55,403 nt of DNA, from contig JBBBWG010008668.1 of the NCBI GenBank assembly GCA_037176905.1, positions 36,244-91,646 on the forward strand, read 5' to 3'. This DNA comes from Azolla pinnata. Its lineage: Eukaryota > Streptophyta > Polypodiopsida > Salviniales > Salviniaceae. The notes under the pieces are model-generated. The model saw only the letters and a program-made list of their open reading frames with translations, was not told where the DNA came from and did no database searches. The translations under genes were made by a program, and so were the position numbers. Positions 31,444-44,035 of the stretch are shown here, one piece after another (within the stretch, counting starts at the first letter, position 1; every line of letters starts with the position of its first letter).

Positions 31444-31689
31444 GCCTCGGTACCGAAGCGGGGAGGCGCATGTCAGCTTCGGCACCGAAGCGGGGCAGAA
31501 TGAGGACGATGCCGGCGCGCGTCAGCTTCGGTACCGAAGCAGGGCGCAGGTGAGCTTCGGTACCGAAGCGGGATGCAGGTTAGCTTCGGTACCGAAGCGG
31601 GACGAAACGATGATGATGAACTAACCCCGTTTTCAGCCTCGGCACCAAACCGGAACAAACTGCGGAATGGTGTGCCTCGGTACCGAACC
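31444..31689. repeat. Cluster of seven 16-bp palindromes
   Basis: GCTTCGGTACCGAAGC, a perfect palindrome, occurs at 31525-31540, 31554-31569 and 31583-31598. One- to three-base variants lie at 31444-31459, 31476-31491, 31636-31651 and 31674-31689. Start spacings are 32, 49, 29, 29, 53 and 38 bp. The cluster lies 66-311 bp upstream of the ATG at 31378 of the minus-strand gene's proposed leader exon, so it could be a set of dimeric transcription factor sites or a short GC-rich repeat. Confidence 0.85.
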
Positions 31690-31854
31690 GGGCCACATTT
31701 GACTTCTTCTAGATTTCGTTCGGTGGGGATTCGATCGAGGTTATGGCAGATCACTCTCTTCTGTATGCACCCGATCGGAGCAAAACGGAGCAGAATGAGC
31801 ACGAGTGGAATGTTACTGCGGATGATTTCTGGTCTTTGTCTTTCGTCCGGATGA

Positions 31855-33015
31855 TCAGGATTTTGATTGCCCTTCTAGCCTAATCGTCACGTTCCGATTC
31901 GGATTCGATCGAGATCGATGCATGGATTCACCTCGCTCTCGATCCTCTGGCGTTTGTTGTTTGTCCTGCTTTGACGAGGATAGTATCGGTTTCTTTGTTT
32001 TTTCTGTGATAGTAAAATTCTGCAGTAAAATTCTGGCATAATTTCGAAAGCGATCTGAAAGAGCATCCTTATCGAATATTTTTTTTTGGCTGAGATGCTC
32101 GCGTGCGATACGGAAAAAAAGATTGGGAATGTGTAGCTGATGAAACGGCTGGGGGGGGGGGGGGGGGGAGGCTCAAGGATCAATTCTCATGCTCGTTCAT
32201 CTTGAGGGTTGCGTCGATCGATTACTAAAAGTAATATCAGAATTTGGGGGGATTAATCATCAGATAGTTAGGAGTAATCCTACGAGCACCATGATCGAAG
32301 TCCTCAATCACCTACAATTAACGCCCCTAATCACGCTAATATGTTTGTCCACCGGCAAGGAATAATATCTGAACGTGCCTTTACTAATATTCTAATCTCT
32401 TCCAGTGGATTCTTCTAAAGGCAAGCCGGTGTTAACCTTCCGAGCTAGGAAACGTCTTCTTAACGACGAGGATTATTATTTAACAAAAGCCATTCCATAG
32501 ATACGTGTCCATCACAGGTCAGCATAAAGATATAAACTCTTCTCCGTAGCTCTTCCGAAGGTCGAGGGGCACGCGTGGGAATATCCCCATCCCCCCCCAA
32601 AAAAAATAATTTGGGGCTAAACTGACAAATTTGCCATACTGAACTGGCGTTTCAATGTATACTGCGAAATTTCGCAAAAGGCCGTTGCATCATCTACGTA
32701 CTCAACTTCCTATGAAGATTGGGAAGTTACCTACAAAAAAGCTTCGAGAAATGACCCGTGGGAGGACCTCCACAGGCAACGCATTGGACGTTGACGCTGC
32801 ATCGGTGCTTGCTCTGTCCTGAAATCAGAAGCCGCGAACACAACACCTTTGAGCTGCCGCGATTTGGAGTCCATAAAATCCAGCAGCCACATGACCGATC
32901 CGATTTTATCCGATCCGATCCGATCCGATCAGCTCAGAAAAGTCATTTCCAGCAACAGCAGAAAGCAGCAAAAACTCTAAACCTTGGACGCAAATCCCCT
33001 AAACTCAAAAAAATC
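31855..33015. other. Spacer between divergent genes
   Basis: The spacer includes a poly-G tract at 32,151-32,168 and a (GATCC) pentanucleotide run at 32,906-32,929. No coding sequence was recognised. It should contain the promoter of the PFK gene and perhaps that of the minus-strand gene. Confidence 0.4.
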
Positions 33016-33127
33016 TCTAAACTCCAAACCCTAAACCCTAACCCTAAACCCTAACCCTAAACCATAAACCCTAAACCCTAAACCCTAAACCCTAAAACTT
33101 GAGCCCTAAACCCTAAACCCTAAACCT
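33016..33127 (-). repeat. Telomere-like CCCTAAA array at the PFK promoter
   Basis: About fourteen CCCTAAA units on the plus strand end 240 bp before the PFK start codon. AAACCCTAA is the plant telo-box known from 5' regions of many housekeeping genes. The run is longer than a normal telo-box and includes CCCTAA and CCATAAA variants. Confidence 0.9.
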
Positions 33128-33367
33128 TCCTGGACCATAAAACGGTTTTCTTGTTCCCGTTTTGCTTTTTCTGCGTTTTGCTTTTCCGGGTCTTGTTCTC
33201 GTCCTTTGCGTTTTGCTTTCTTTGCGTTTCCTGCATCTCTCCTTCGCAGAGAACTCTCCGCGCAGAATCAGAGAGACCTCGCCATAGCTTGCTCCTGCCA
33301 TCTCTTCCCCCTTCGATTTTTCTGTGCGTCTCTGTGTCTCTCCCTCCCTCCCTTCCTTCCTTCATAC

Positions 33368-36300
33368 ATGGCACCCGCGCTGGTCTCCTTCCCTGCGCAC
33401 TCCGGACATCTGAGGTCAAACGCGCATGCCGGCACAGGAGCAGGAGAACTGCAGATTAGGGCTTCCAGAAGTGCTCTTCTCCCGCCTTCCACACACCTGG
33501 CCATCAAGGGAAAGAGTTATCGCAGCGGCAGCAACGATGATAAGAGGAAGAGGAGGAACGGTTTGATCGTGATCCGGAGCTCGATTCATGGCTCCATTGG
33601 AGTGCATCCGACCATTAGCAACTCGGATTCGGGGGGGCCCCCTATTTTCCAAGACGTTCCTCATCTCTCTGACTACTTGCCGGATCTACCTGTACGTGCT
33701 CCAGACTCCTTTCTCACGTTCCTTGGCCTCGTTTCTAGCCTCCATTTTAACGTGTCTTCATAATCTCGTTTCTCTTTTCCGGCAAATTGTTTCTCATCGA
33801 ATTCTTATTTTGTTGGTCTGCGTGTGTCTGTGTGCATGAGCGTTTTGTAAACTATCTTCTTTTGATGAAGTTCCTTTGATTAATCAGAGTTCAAGATCAC
33901 GGAGAATGAGTTAATACATGCTGGCTATAGTTAAAATTCATCAAATTCTTATTTTGTTGGTCTGTCGTGTGTCTGTGTGCATGAGCGTTTTGTAAACTGT
34001 CTTCTTTTGATGAAGTTCCGTTTATTAATTAGAGTTTAAGATCATGGAGAACGAGTTAATACATGCTGGAAATAGTCGAAATGCTTATGCATTCTCCCAA
34101 AGGTTTCGTTTGATTATAAAGTTTTTTATCCTATATCAAACAAAGGAATTTTGAGCCGTCCTTTGATGAATCCAATGTATATCAGTGTTTATTAAGAGGA
34201 TTGAAGTTCTTACCTGTCAAATCTATATGTCACTACATCTTTGTCAGATCAACTGGAACAGACACAATTGTTCGGAAAGTATTACATTTTGACTTTCCTT
34301 GATACGATATTAAAGGTTTAACCATTTCAGACATTAGAAATCTTGTACCAAGCTGACTCAGGATACATCAAAAAGAAATATTGTGCATTTCTATCTTCTT
34401 TTTGTGCACGTCAAGATTGACGTCATTATTTGAAGCTTGGCTAGGCATTATCCTTGACTGCTGTTGTAAAAAGGAACTGTTGTACATGTCTTGAATTGAT
34501 AGTTGGGTTTAGGGTTTGTTGTTTCTATCAATTTCTCTTTGCAGGCTTATTTTAGTCCGCCAGCTCATTCTTTTTCATTGATAGTATTCTTCTTCAGCAA
34601 GTAATTGGTTATTTCTTTGCTTCTATTTTAGACGTATCCAAGCCCTCTCAATTATAACCCTGCGTATGCGACAGGAAGGTTGGTCAACTCTTGATTCATG
34701 CTATTATGATGCTTTTATCATGCTTACTGAAGTTGTTTTTGTGCTTGGTGGTTCTCTTTTTTGTGTCTTCCAGGCACTACTTCGTTGGCCCTGATGATGT
34801 AGTTGCAAGGAATGTAAGGCTATATTTTGTGTTTGCTTTAATGTATGGTAGCCAGGATGTAGGAAAGTTTTTGCTAGAAACTTATGAAACATTTCTTTTT
34901 GCTGGTTTTGTTATCCAAGGTTGTTACGTCCTTGAAATCTCCTGGGCATGGCTGGCATTTTCGACGAGCTGGTCCCATGGAACAAGTTGTTGTCTAAACT
35001 TCGTCTTGAATTTTCCTTTGGCCTTCAAACTCGTAGTCATTGATGCTTACGCACAGGTGTACTTCCAACCAGAGGAAGTTAAAGCTTCTGTTGTTACATG
35101 TGGAGGACTGTGCCCTGGTTTGAACACTGTGATCCGAGAAATTGTATGTGGACTATGGAATCAGTATGGTGTTCGGGATATCATTGGCATTGAAGTAAAG
35201 TACCTTAGCCCCAATTGTTAAATTTGTGTTTGTGTGTGTGCGTGTTAAAGCGTTTTCAAAGTCAGTTTCAAATAAGCTTAGTGCTGCTTTTATATGTTTT
35301 CACATTAAGACCGAAAGTAGTTCTTAATTCTGCTGTATTTGAGAAGCAACTCATGCCTTCTCATCTGTAGGGAGGGTATCGAGGATTCTATGCCCGAAAT
35401 ACATTACCACTGAACCCAAAAGTAGTCAATGATATCCACAAACGTGGAGGGACTGTTCTTGGAACCTCTCGTGGTGGACATGACACAATGAAGATTGTGA
35501 ACAGTATCGAGGATCGTGGCATCAACCAAGTAAAATTTCCTTTTCAGTTGTATAAACCTTCTTTTGTTTGTAGTCTACAGTTACTAGTGTTTGTTTCCTC
35601 AAATGTTTAAAGATAACACAGATCTTTTGATAGGTATATATCATTGGAGGTGATGGAACACAGAAAGGTGCAAATGCCATTTACGAGGTGATTGAGTCAA
35701 TCTTTATCCAATTTCTGTAAAAGATCCTCTAATATGGAGGAGCGGACTTAAATGGTAGTTTAGTTTGCATGATCTACAGGAATTGCGAAAGAGAGGATTA
35801 AAGATTGCAGTTGTTGGTATACCAAAGACCATAGACAATGACATTGCTGTAAGCCGATAATCTTATGACTATTTTTGCATTCGTCTCGACAATGTGTTTG
35901 CAAAAGCTTCTGCAAGAATGTTTGGGTTTGGAGTTGTTTGTTGAGTCTAGTGAGCTAGAATTTTTGTGAACTCAGGTGATAGACAGATCATTTGGATTTG
36001 ATACAGCTGTTGAAGAAGCTCAGCGAGCCATTAATGCTGCTCACACAGAAGCTGAAAGTGTGCAAAATGGCATTGGCCTTGTGAAATTGATGGGCAGATA
36101 CAGTGGTAAGTTTATGGTCTGTTTCATGAGCAGATATCATTCTGCTTATTTTCTCTCACTTAATCAATGTACTCATATTGTATATGGGAGAGTTACATAT
36201 ACAATTAGCACTATGGGTGCACGAAAGGTGTTTCATGCTATAGGTAAATATGGAGTGTCACTGTCAATGTAAATGCTTCTTGGTTTTTGGTATCAATTAG

Positions 36301-39300
36301 GGGGAATCAGGCTTATCAGTGAAATTTAGAAACCGTGCAGATTTATTACACCACAAAAATGTGTTATTTTTCACTTTGTTCACATAGAGTTAGCAGTACT
36401 GTGACACAAATGCAGCAGTGATGAGCCATAAAGTGAAAATTAAGAACACAGCAGGATTGGTGGAAACAAAAATGACGCCTGGCTCTTTTGTTTTTGAAGT
36501 TTCCGCGTTCCCCATCAAGCTCTTTCATATCACATTCTGTTTAAATTTTTGGATCGGAATGCATCTTGTCTTATTATGGCCAAATTTGACAGGGTATATC
36601 GCAATGTATGCCACATTGGCAAGCAGAGATGTGGTTAGTATGGTGGCTGGGTTGGCATGCTGTAAACGTTTATAAAGTGCATCTCTAATTGATTCTGTTG
36701 CTCTTCTTTGTTTCATAAGGATCTCTGTTTGATACCGGAGGTACCATTCTATTTGGAAGGTGAAGGTGGGCTTTACGAATTTGTTGAGAAAAGACTAGGA
36801 GAAAATGGGCATATGGTAATTGTAGTTGCAGAAGGGGCTGGACAGGAACTCATAGAGACAAGCTCAACTTTACGTGATGCATCTGGAAATCGGTTACTTG
36901 ATGACATTGGAATGTGGCTTTCTCAGAAACTCAAGGTAGCCCTCATCTGTGCAAATTTAACAACATTTTTATAGACTAATTGGCATATTACCTGAGTGTC
37001 ACAACCTCCTTATCTTCCTGTCTTCCGCGCTCCTAGTGATATGGTGTGTGATATGTAGAGGAGAATAGTGATGAAGGAGAAACGTAAGGGTTTGGGTGTG
37101 ATAAGCTTGTCTTACCTACTGTGTGATATGAAGAGGAGAATAGTGATGAAGGAGAAATGTAAGGGTTTGGGTGTGATAAGCTCGTCTTACCTACTATAGG
37201 ACATACTCTTATATAGTAGCTTACAGCATTAAGCTACAATGCATGTGCACCCTGTAGGCCAGGTGCTGCGTGTGCTCACGTCCACATCCAGGGCTATCTT
37301 AGTATGGCTCCATGAATTTAGTCTTTCATATACCATTCCCCCTGAGTGATCATTCATTATTCTCCATTTGAAGCTTGGAAATGCCTTCTTCCAAAGCTTA
37401 CTCTAGATTCCCTTGTGGCATCAGGCAAAGATGAGCTATATTAGTATTGTCCCATGAATTTAGTCTTTCACATACCATCCCCCCTGAGTGATCAGTCAGG
37501 GCATATGCCTGCAACACTCCTAATGGTCTTTCTGTTTCTGCATGTTCAAACCCACACCCATTTCTGTTTTTTGTTAACCCATCTTGTTTGATCATTGGTC
37601 TGAAAATGTTCTCCACTGCTAAACTTAAATTTTGTACCAAGTTTGGTGTAGAGAAGTAAGCCTTCAACTGGTTGGTTGTAACTATCTAGAGCAACTGCAA
37701 GCCCCTGAACAATGTATCCTGCAGCTTCTAATGCTTGTCCATGATTCCAAATCATCGTTTATGCTGAAAACGTGTGACAAGTAGTCCTAACCTTATTTCT
37801 AAAGTTATTCTAGTTTCAACAAACTATCCTGGTAAAATGAGTATCTTGGGCTGAAGTGATTATTTAAGTAAACATCGCATCTGAAATATATCTCGAATAA
37901 AAAAATTGATCACCTATTTGGTTGTTTCCTTTATAGCACTAAGTGTGTCATTTTCTTAGCCAGTGACACTGCTGTGTTGACGTTGAGCGTGGGGCAAGCC
38001 CATTATGAAATTCATGGACACTCTTTGCCACCTCTTAGTGGGATGGGCAAAGGGTACAACAATCTAGGTTAATGAACCCTCTTATACTTAGTTCTAACAA
38101 GGAGTGCAGTAAAAGTCATATTTGTGCACATCTTTGTCCATTCTTAGCTCCCCGTAGTGGTGTTAAGTCAATTCCAGAGTTCTGTTCATACCAGTTTTCT
38201 AGCACGAGGATTATCATGGCAATTCCTCAAAATGAAGTTCTTAATATCAGGAACTTGTGGAACGCCTATTTTGCTCTTCTTGAACATTCCAATGGAGGAA
38301 AATTTCTCGTCAATATCCCATTTAACAAGCTTCAACCATCCATTTTCTGAGCTTCCCATGTCGTTTCACTTTCAACCATATTTAGAAACTCATATAGCAA
38401 AGAAGTCTAAACAAGACTACCTTATCTTTCTCTTTACGAGAGTCAATTTCTTAAAACGTGGATAGTCGGCTTAGTTACCATTATCATGGCTCTCTAGTGC
38501 TTTGATTTGTTTCATATGAAAGGTATGATAGTGATGAACAAGAAACAGGTTGAGATGTGTTGCTTATCTTCTCTACTATAGAGAACACATAAGTTTGCAC
38601 GTGTAAAAGTGAAGAGCCGATCGATGTACCTTTCTGTTTCTGCATGTTCAAACCCACACCCATTGGTCTGTGAGAAGAATTAGAATCAGTAAGAGTTGGA
38701 AATAGAAACCGAAACAACAGATTAGGTATTTTCATTTTGTATATTAAGGAGCCTACCATTGAGAAACAAACAGAAATTAAAATCACCGATAATGTATTAC
38801 TCTAACTCTAGACTCAAACCTGAACCATTTGTTTCTATAAACAATTTCATGCCATATCCTCAAAAAATTGAACTATTGCATCATTTACCACAATACTAGG
38901 CTAAACTATTGATTGGTTGCAGGGCCATTTCCTTGCTAGAAAGAAAGAGACGCTGAACTTGAAGTACATCGGTAAAGAAAGCTGACACATTCATCATAAC
39001 ACTCCTCAAACAAGAGCATGTATGTTTAAATTTGCTTGCTGGTCTTTTTCCAGATCCAACATATATGATCCGAGCCATTCCAAGTAATGCAGCAGACAAT
39101 GTCTATTGCACGTTGCTTGCTCAGAGTGGTATCCATGGAGCTATGGCAGGATATACTGGATTTACTGTTGGACCTGTAAACGGTCGTCATTGTTATATTC
39201 CCATTGCGGTAATGATATCTCCTGTTTTTTTATGCATCTTTCGTCAATATTTGAAAGCCTAAGTTAATTCTCATACGCTTGATATGAATGGTCACACAGA

Positions 39301-39614
39301 GGGTAACCGAGAACCAAAATCGTGTAAATATTGCGGACAGAATGTGGGCACGACTTCTCTCTTCAACTGGACAGCCAGCTTTCATCGATGCGGAAAAACA
39401 TCTGAGCAAGAAGGAAGCAAAGTTCCAACCCACAAATTCGGAAACCAAAGTGGAATCAAACGTTAGTGAAAATAAAGATAAAGATGTTGAGGCTGCCACC
39501 GAGAATAAGGCAGAAACCGGGGCAATCGACGAAACAAAGAGAGAAAATGAGGCTACTAATGGTGCCATTCCATCTAATGAATCAGTGATACCTGAACCAA
39601 CAAAATCAGAATGA
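33368..39614 (+). CDS. PFK: ATP-dependent 6-phosphofructokinase, plastid type
   Basis: Fourteen exons with consistent GT-AG phases give 600 aa: 33368-33691, 34632-34678, 34774-34813, 34920-34985, 35057-35194, 35371-35529, 35634-35687, 35780-35848, 35976-36105, 36593-36633, 36720-36935, 38923-38971, 39054-39208, 39300-39614. The enzyme phosphorylates fructose 6-phosphate in glycolysis. Motifs are [10 protein letters not shown] (173-182), GGDGTQKGA (about 262-270; the second Gly marks ATP rather than pyrophosphate use), [11 protein letters not shown] (about 289-299, catalytic Asp) and LMGRYSG. The first 70 or so residues are Ser/Arg/His-rich and resemble a plastid transit peptide, as in Arabidopsis PFK4/5. 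An upstream in-frame ATG at 33206 is less likely. Residues about 527-600 are a low-complexity Glu/Asn/Lys tail beyond the usual end. Intron 11 is 1,987 bp. Confidence 0.96.
33797..34085 (+). repeat. 144-bp tandem duplication in PFK intron 1
   Basis: Two copies offset by 144 bp share AATTCTTATTTTGTTGGTCTG, TGCATGAGCGTTTTGTAAAC and GAGTTAATACATGCTGG. They differ at scattered positions, so the duplication is not recent. Confidence 0.85.
37046..37497. repeat. 75-bp tandem pair and second repeat pair in PFK intron 11
   Basis: Copies at 37,046-37,120 and 37,121-37,193 share GAGGAGAATAGTGATGAAGG. Another pair 142 bp apart (37,311 and 37,453) shares CATGAATTTAGTCTTTCA and CCCCTGAGTGATCA. A 34-bp sequence (CTGCATGTTCAAACCCACAC core) near 37,530 recurs near 38,640. 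The pattern suggests remnants of a transposable element making up the long intron; the family is not identified. Confidence 0.6.
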
Positions 39615-40581
39615 AAAAAGATGGAACATAAGTAACTTACTTAATTATAACTTACCGATTTCCTTATGATAAATCACCATATATGGAAGTGGACACCTCT
39701 TTCAAGACGTGTAATTTTTATATACCCCCATCACGTTATTGATTTTACTCCCGATCCATGATGGGATCTAGGTGTTCATTTTTTCTCAAAATAATGTTTC
39801 GAATAAAAAAGATTTTCTGTACAGCAATAAAAATGGCATTTTACTGTGAAGAATATGTTGGTGCCCTTGTTTGTGAATGCTAAATTCCTTGAGAAATACT
39901 AACAAGCAACAATCTCCAGGTTCAACAACCAGTTTATACGTTCTACAAGCAGTTTACAAATACTAATCAAGTACGTAGAATGATGGTTTATGAAGATGAT
40001 ATTGCATATGGTTTATACCAGTTCAAGCATCAATCATTCAACTTGGGCGTGTGATTTTCATATTGTGATAGGCTCAACGCAAAGAAGACTCAAAATACAC
40101 ATTTTGATAGGCGTAACATAAAGAAAACTCAACCCTAAAAGGCCTCTATTAGAGATCGATGTATATCGTGTTTTGGAAACTAATATCATCACATTTTGTC
40201 ACAATTCTTTTGTTCTATTGGTGTACGTGCTCAGCCTCCAATCTTGAAAGGGGCTAAAGAATATTGTACATAACCCAGAAACTTGATGGAATGTGAAGAT
40301 GGTGATCCAAGGAACCATTTCACATATTCTTAAAATCTCCTTATCAAATGAGAGAGAAAGGAAAGAATTCCCTTCCGAATGCCTTCTACTAAGGGCACAT
40401 TTATGAGAAACCTAGACAAATAGATGTTATCACTGTTCCATTGGAATAAAAAATGTAGTGCACCTAACAGAGGTACCACAAATTTGATTTACATTTGTGG
40501 TCCATAATGGTTTCCTAACGTTTTATGTTCGAAAAGTTCAGCTACGAGCTTGTCATCGCCATCGGTCAAAGACCAAATCAA
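39615..40581. other. Spacer between convergent PFK and Sec14 genes
   Basis: This is AT-rich DNA containing the two 3' ends. No feature beyond that was seen. Confidence 0.5.
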
Positions 40582-43500
40582 TCAATCAGCTTCTGCTACA
40601 TGTAGACCAGCAACTCTGTCGACGACATTGTTAGCACCATTGCTACTATTACCATTTTCGTCGGCGAGCTTCGCTAAGGTGGACTCGAGAACAACTTCGA
40701 TTGAATGTGCTTCCTCGTCAGGTTCCGGGACTTCGACATGAAATGATTTTTGTTGGGTAGGACCCACAGATTGGGGTGAAGCAAGTGATTGTTGCTTCAT
40801 GTAATTCCATAGCTCGACGTGGAAGGAGTGAGAGGAGCTGTAGATATGGTTGATCTCAAAAGAGCCAGAGCCAGAACCAGAACCAGACCCCCTTGATGAC
40901 CCACTCTGCTTTGGCTCCGATTTACAAAATGGTGGTAATACATCAAAATCCATGATCTGCATGTATCACACACGCAGATGCCCAAAAACATCGTAGCATT
41001 TAAGTCATTACCGCATGGAGGAAAAACTTTCAATCAGATTTTCAGAAGGCAAAATGAATCATTTACTTTCAGAAGTTCATCCCTTCCACATCCTTCTAGA
41101 ACTCTGATTTTCCTCTTTGTCCTCTCCTGCAAAAGAGGTTTCACAACCTGCAAGGACATAACTCTCTCTCACATTGGCTCTCAAAAGGCAGAAAACAATT
41201 TTCTGTATATAGCTCACTTGAATAATCAGTTTCGTCATCATATTTTTCAAATATCAAAGAGGTGTTATTCTAACTAACTAATAGAGCCGAATTTGTATAT
41301 TTTGTTGCTAACCTTCCAGCATGCCGAAAATATATATGGAGGATTCACAATGAAATAAATGTCAGTCTTCTCAGGGTAGTTCAAATCATCAACAGTCGAA
41401 ATAACTGTCAAAATCTGTGCAGTAGAAGGTAATACAAATAAATAGAATAACAAACAAGTATATGTTAGAAAATACCAGCATGACGTGAAGTAACACAGAC
41501 ATTTGAAAAGACTAAAACTACAGAAATATAAGGATTTATCCATTATATTAAAAAGATATAAAAATGAAACCTTCAATCTATTGAGAGCAGACAATTTGAG
41601 GTTGCTCATGTCAAGTATCTTTAAACAAGTTCCAATATATTGGCCGTTCTTCAGACTTGTTTGTGGCTGAATCCATAAAGATGTACATTTATGCATGGAA
41701 AAGATAAGAAAGAAGAAGGGTTAGAGAGTAATTTAGCATGTAATATAGCCACAGGATTTCATCAAATACAAAAGAATCCTTACCAGAAGAATACGGTCAC
41801 GATACTCATTAATTTGTATATGCGACTGTACATACTTATCTACCTATCATAAGCAGTAGCAAAAACAATGAGAAAAAACCAGCAGCACAGAAGGATTATA
41901 TTTGCATTGTCATGTGCATATATGTAGCTCCAAGAGTGAAGCAATAGAAACTTACTGGAGCTTTGTCATAGCCACTGAGTCCCACCCCAATCGCAAAGAC
42001 AGGTCGACCCTAATAAATACATACATAATATAATAAGCTTTTGCGCATACATATCATGTCCAGAGCTTTTACATTTTTTGACAAGAAGAGGTAAAATACA
42101 CACACAAAAAAAAATTGAATAGTTATTAACATTTTTTCACCCGGTTGCAGAACTTAAAGATTCTCTTAAGGAGCTTAAACAGCATGCTCTTGATGATGAA
42201 ATGAACCTTTATACAATCAGATGTAATGATATATTTGTGAGCTTGCTTGTGGAGAACATGAAAGAATAGATATTGATCAGCATAAGGGAATTATTTCACC
42301 ACCAGAAACCAGAGAATTTACCTTTTTGCAATATCCAGTCATTCCAATAAGTTGTGAGTCTCTTATGGCATCATATGTATCTTTTGGTAGAATGGGTTTC
42401 TGTATAAGAGTACACATGTGACGCTTAATAAAAAACCTTTCAATAAATTCTTCTTTAGAATGGAACTACTTACATTCCATGATGACATAGACGTTAATCA
42501 CAGAAATGCTAAAAATGCATGTATGTCAATAACACATAACACCAATACCCTAAGTACTCAAGAACAATATGGTAATGACGTGAAAGTCCATCCAAACCCA
42601 CTTACACAAACACCCATTTGAATAATGTCATACCAATACCAGAGAAACACATTCACAATGCATTTAGAATCTCTATCTCTCTCTCTCACCGAAATGTAAT
42701 GTATCATAAACTGGATTAACACGACATTTTTAACTTGGATAAAGAAGAAAGGGATCCATGAAGCGCTCCTTACAGATAGGATGGTGTCGATCTCATTTTT
42801 AACCCTCCAATGTAAGCAATCCAAGACCTGGAAGCCAGATTCTTCTCATTAATATCTTCATTTAAAATGACATTACACATTATTTTACACAATGCTCAGA
42901 AGATACTTAATTTGCATATACCATCTTCAAGGCCTTGGGAACATTAGTTTCGCGAGCTTTCAAGAACCTTTCAAGGGTTTGATCAGGATATCCCTGGTGA
43001 AGAACCTGTGGTAGAATGTTCAAGAAATAGAGTATCTCGTAAAGGAGACATATACAAATAGACAGACAGATGCATGTACTGATTAGATGGAAGCCCGAAG
43101 AGACACAAATATGAGATCAAACCGTGTGCTTACGTATAACCACAGATAGGTCAAAAATATATCTTGTTTTATGTGGCCGAGGAAATCTGAGTGTTTAGGC
43201 TTGTTTTTTTAGATCTACACAAAGCAAATATGTGATCATGATATGCTACAGGAGGGCTTGATCATCTGTACGCTAAGAACGTGAAAGCCGATCTGCAGTA
43301 GGAGGATCAAACCATGTGTACATCTACATTTCTGAACGATGCTTGCAAGGACAGAGATGTAGATATTGATCTTCCATAGAATGATCAAGACACCTGTTAG
43401 CGTACATGCCATCATGATAATAACATGAAAGACATGTGATATCGATCCGTACTCTACAGGAGAACTGATCAATGGACACTAAACAGGAAACCAGGCCACA

Positions 43501-43952
43501 AGTTTTAGGGTTTAGGGTTAGGGTTTCCTGTGCATATTACCTATGCATTACAAGCATCAAAACAGTTACCTCGAATGCAGAGGCTATCTTATCATCCTTT
43601 GCAGCAGCTGCGATGGAAAACAATGAAGAATGTTACGGTAGCATATAATGCCCATGGATCAAAAACCTTCAGAACATGTGAGCTCCTGGATCAGCATTGC
43701 CTGCGGTCTCGCAAAACAAACCAACAGAGCAACAACGGTTCTCGGATTCACTCACACGTTACAAAGACCGGAGATCTTCTCCAGGCTCAGATACCCATTT
43801 GTTTTCCCCCAACAAATCGCATGAACAAATCAATGGGTTCTCGGTTTAGGCCTCGAGAAAAGGAGGAGGAATCTCAGAGAATGGCCAAAAGATGTACCTT
43901 GATCGATGAGTTCTCTGAGCTCTCTGACCAAGTGCGGAGGAACGGACTCCAT
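40582..43952 (-). CDS. Sec14/CRAL-TRIO phosphatidylinositol-transfer-like protein
   Basis: Eleven exons with matching phases give 358 aa. On the minus strand they are 43952-43898, 43607-43570, 43005-42922, 42827-42774, 42399-42322, 42009-41956, 41843-41784, 41666-41571, 41414-41313, 41147-41067 and 40956-40582. Order and sequence follow an Arabidopsis Sec14-like protein (At1g55840 type). The CRAL-TRIO N region is at about 32-60 (QTLERFLKARETNVPKAL). The lipid-binding domain follows at about 95-250, with CLKILDMSNLKLSALNRLK and IVNPPYIFSACWKVVKPLL. Then come GCGRDELLK and a C-terminal DFDVLPPFC...FHVELWNYMKQQS segment. Sec14 proteins exchange phosphatidylinositol and a second lipid between membranes. 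Odd feature: a (GS)n stretch, from an AGAGCC-type repeat near 40,860, lengthens the C-terminal linker. No transmembrane segment was seen, so it is probably cytosolic. Confidence 0.95.
43505..43527 (+). repeat. Short telomere-like stretch in Sec14 intron 2
   Basis: Three TTTAGGG-type units lie in the intron between exons 2 and 3. Confidence 0.8.
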
Positions 43953-44035
43953 TGACGCTTCGAAGTCTATATAGATAGGGGCTAGAGCAGATGAGCTGAC
44001 ATAGCCAGAGCGCGAAGGCCAAAACGAGAAGAAAT

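Noticed and set aside
37398..38465. Protein-coding frames inside PFK intron 11
   Set aside because: They are short and broken, with direct repeats suggesting a decayed transposable element. No domain could be named with confidence.
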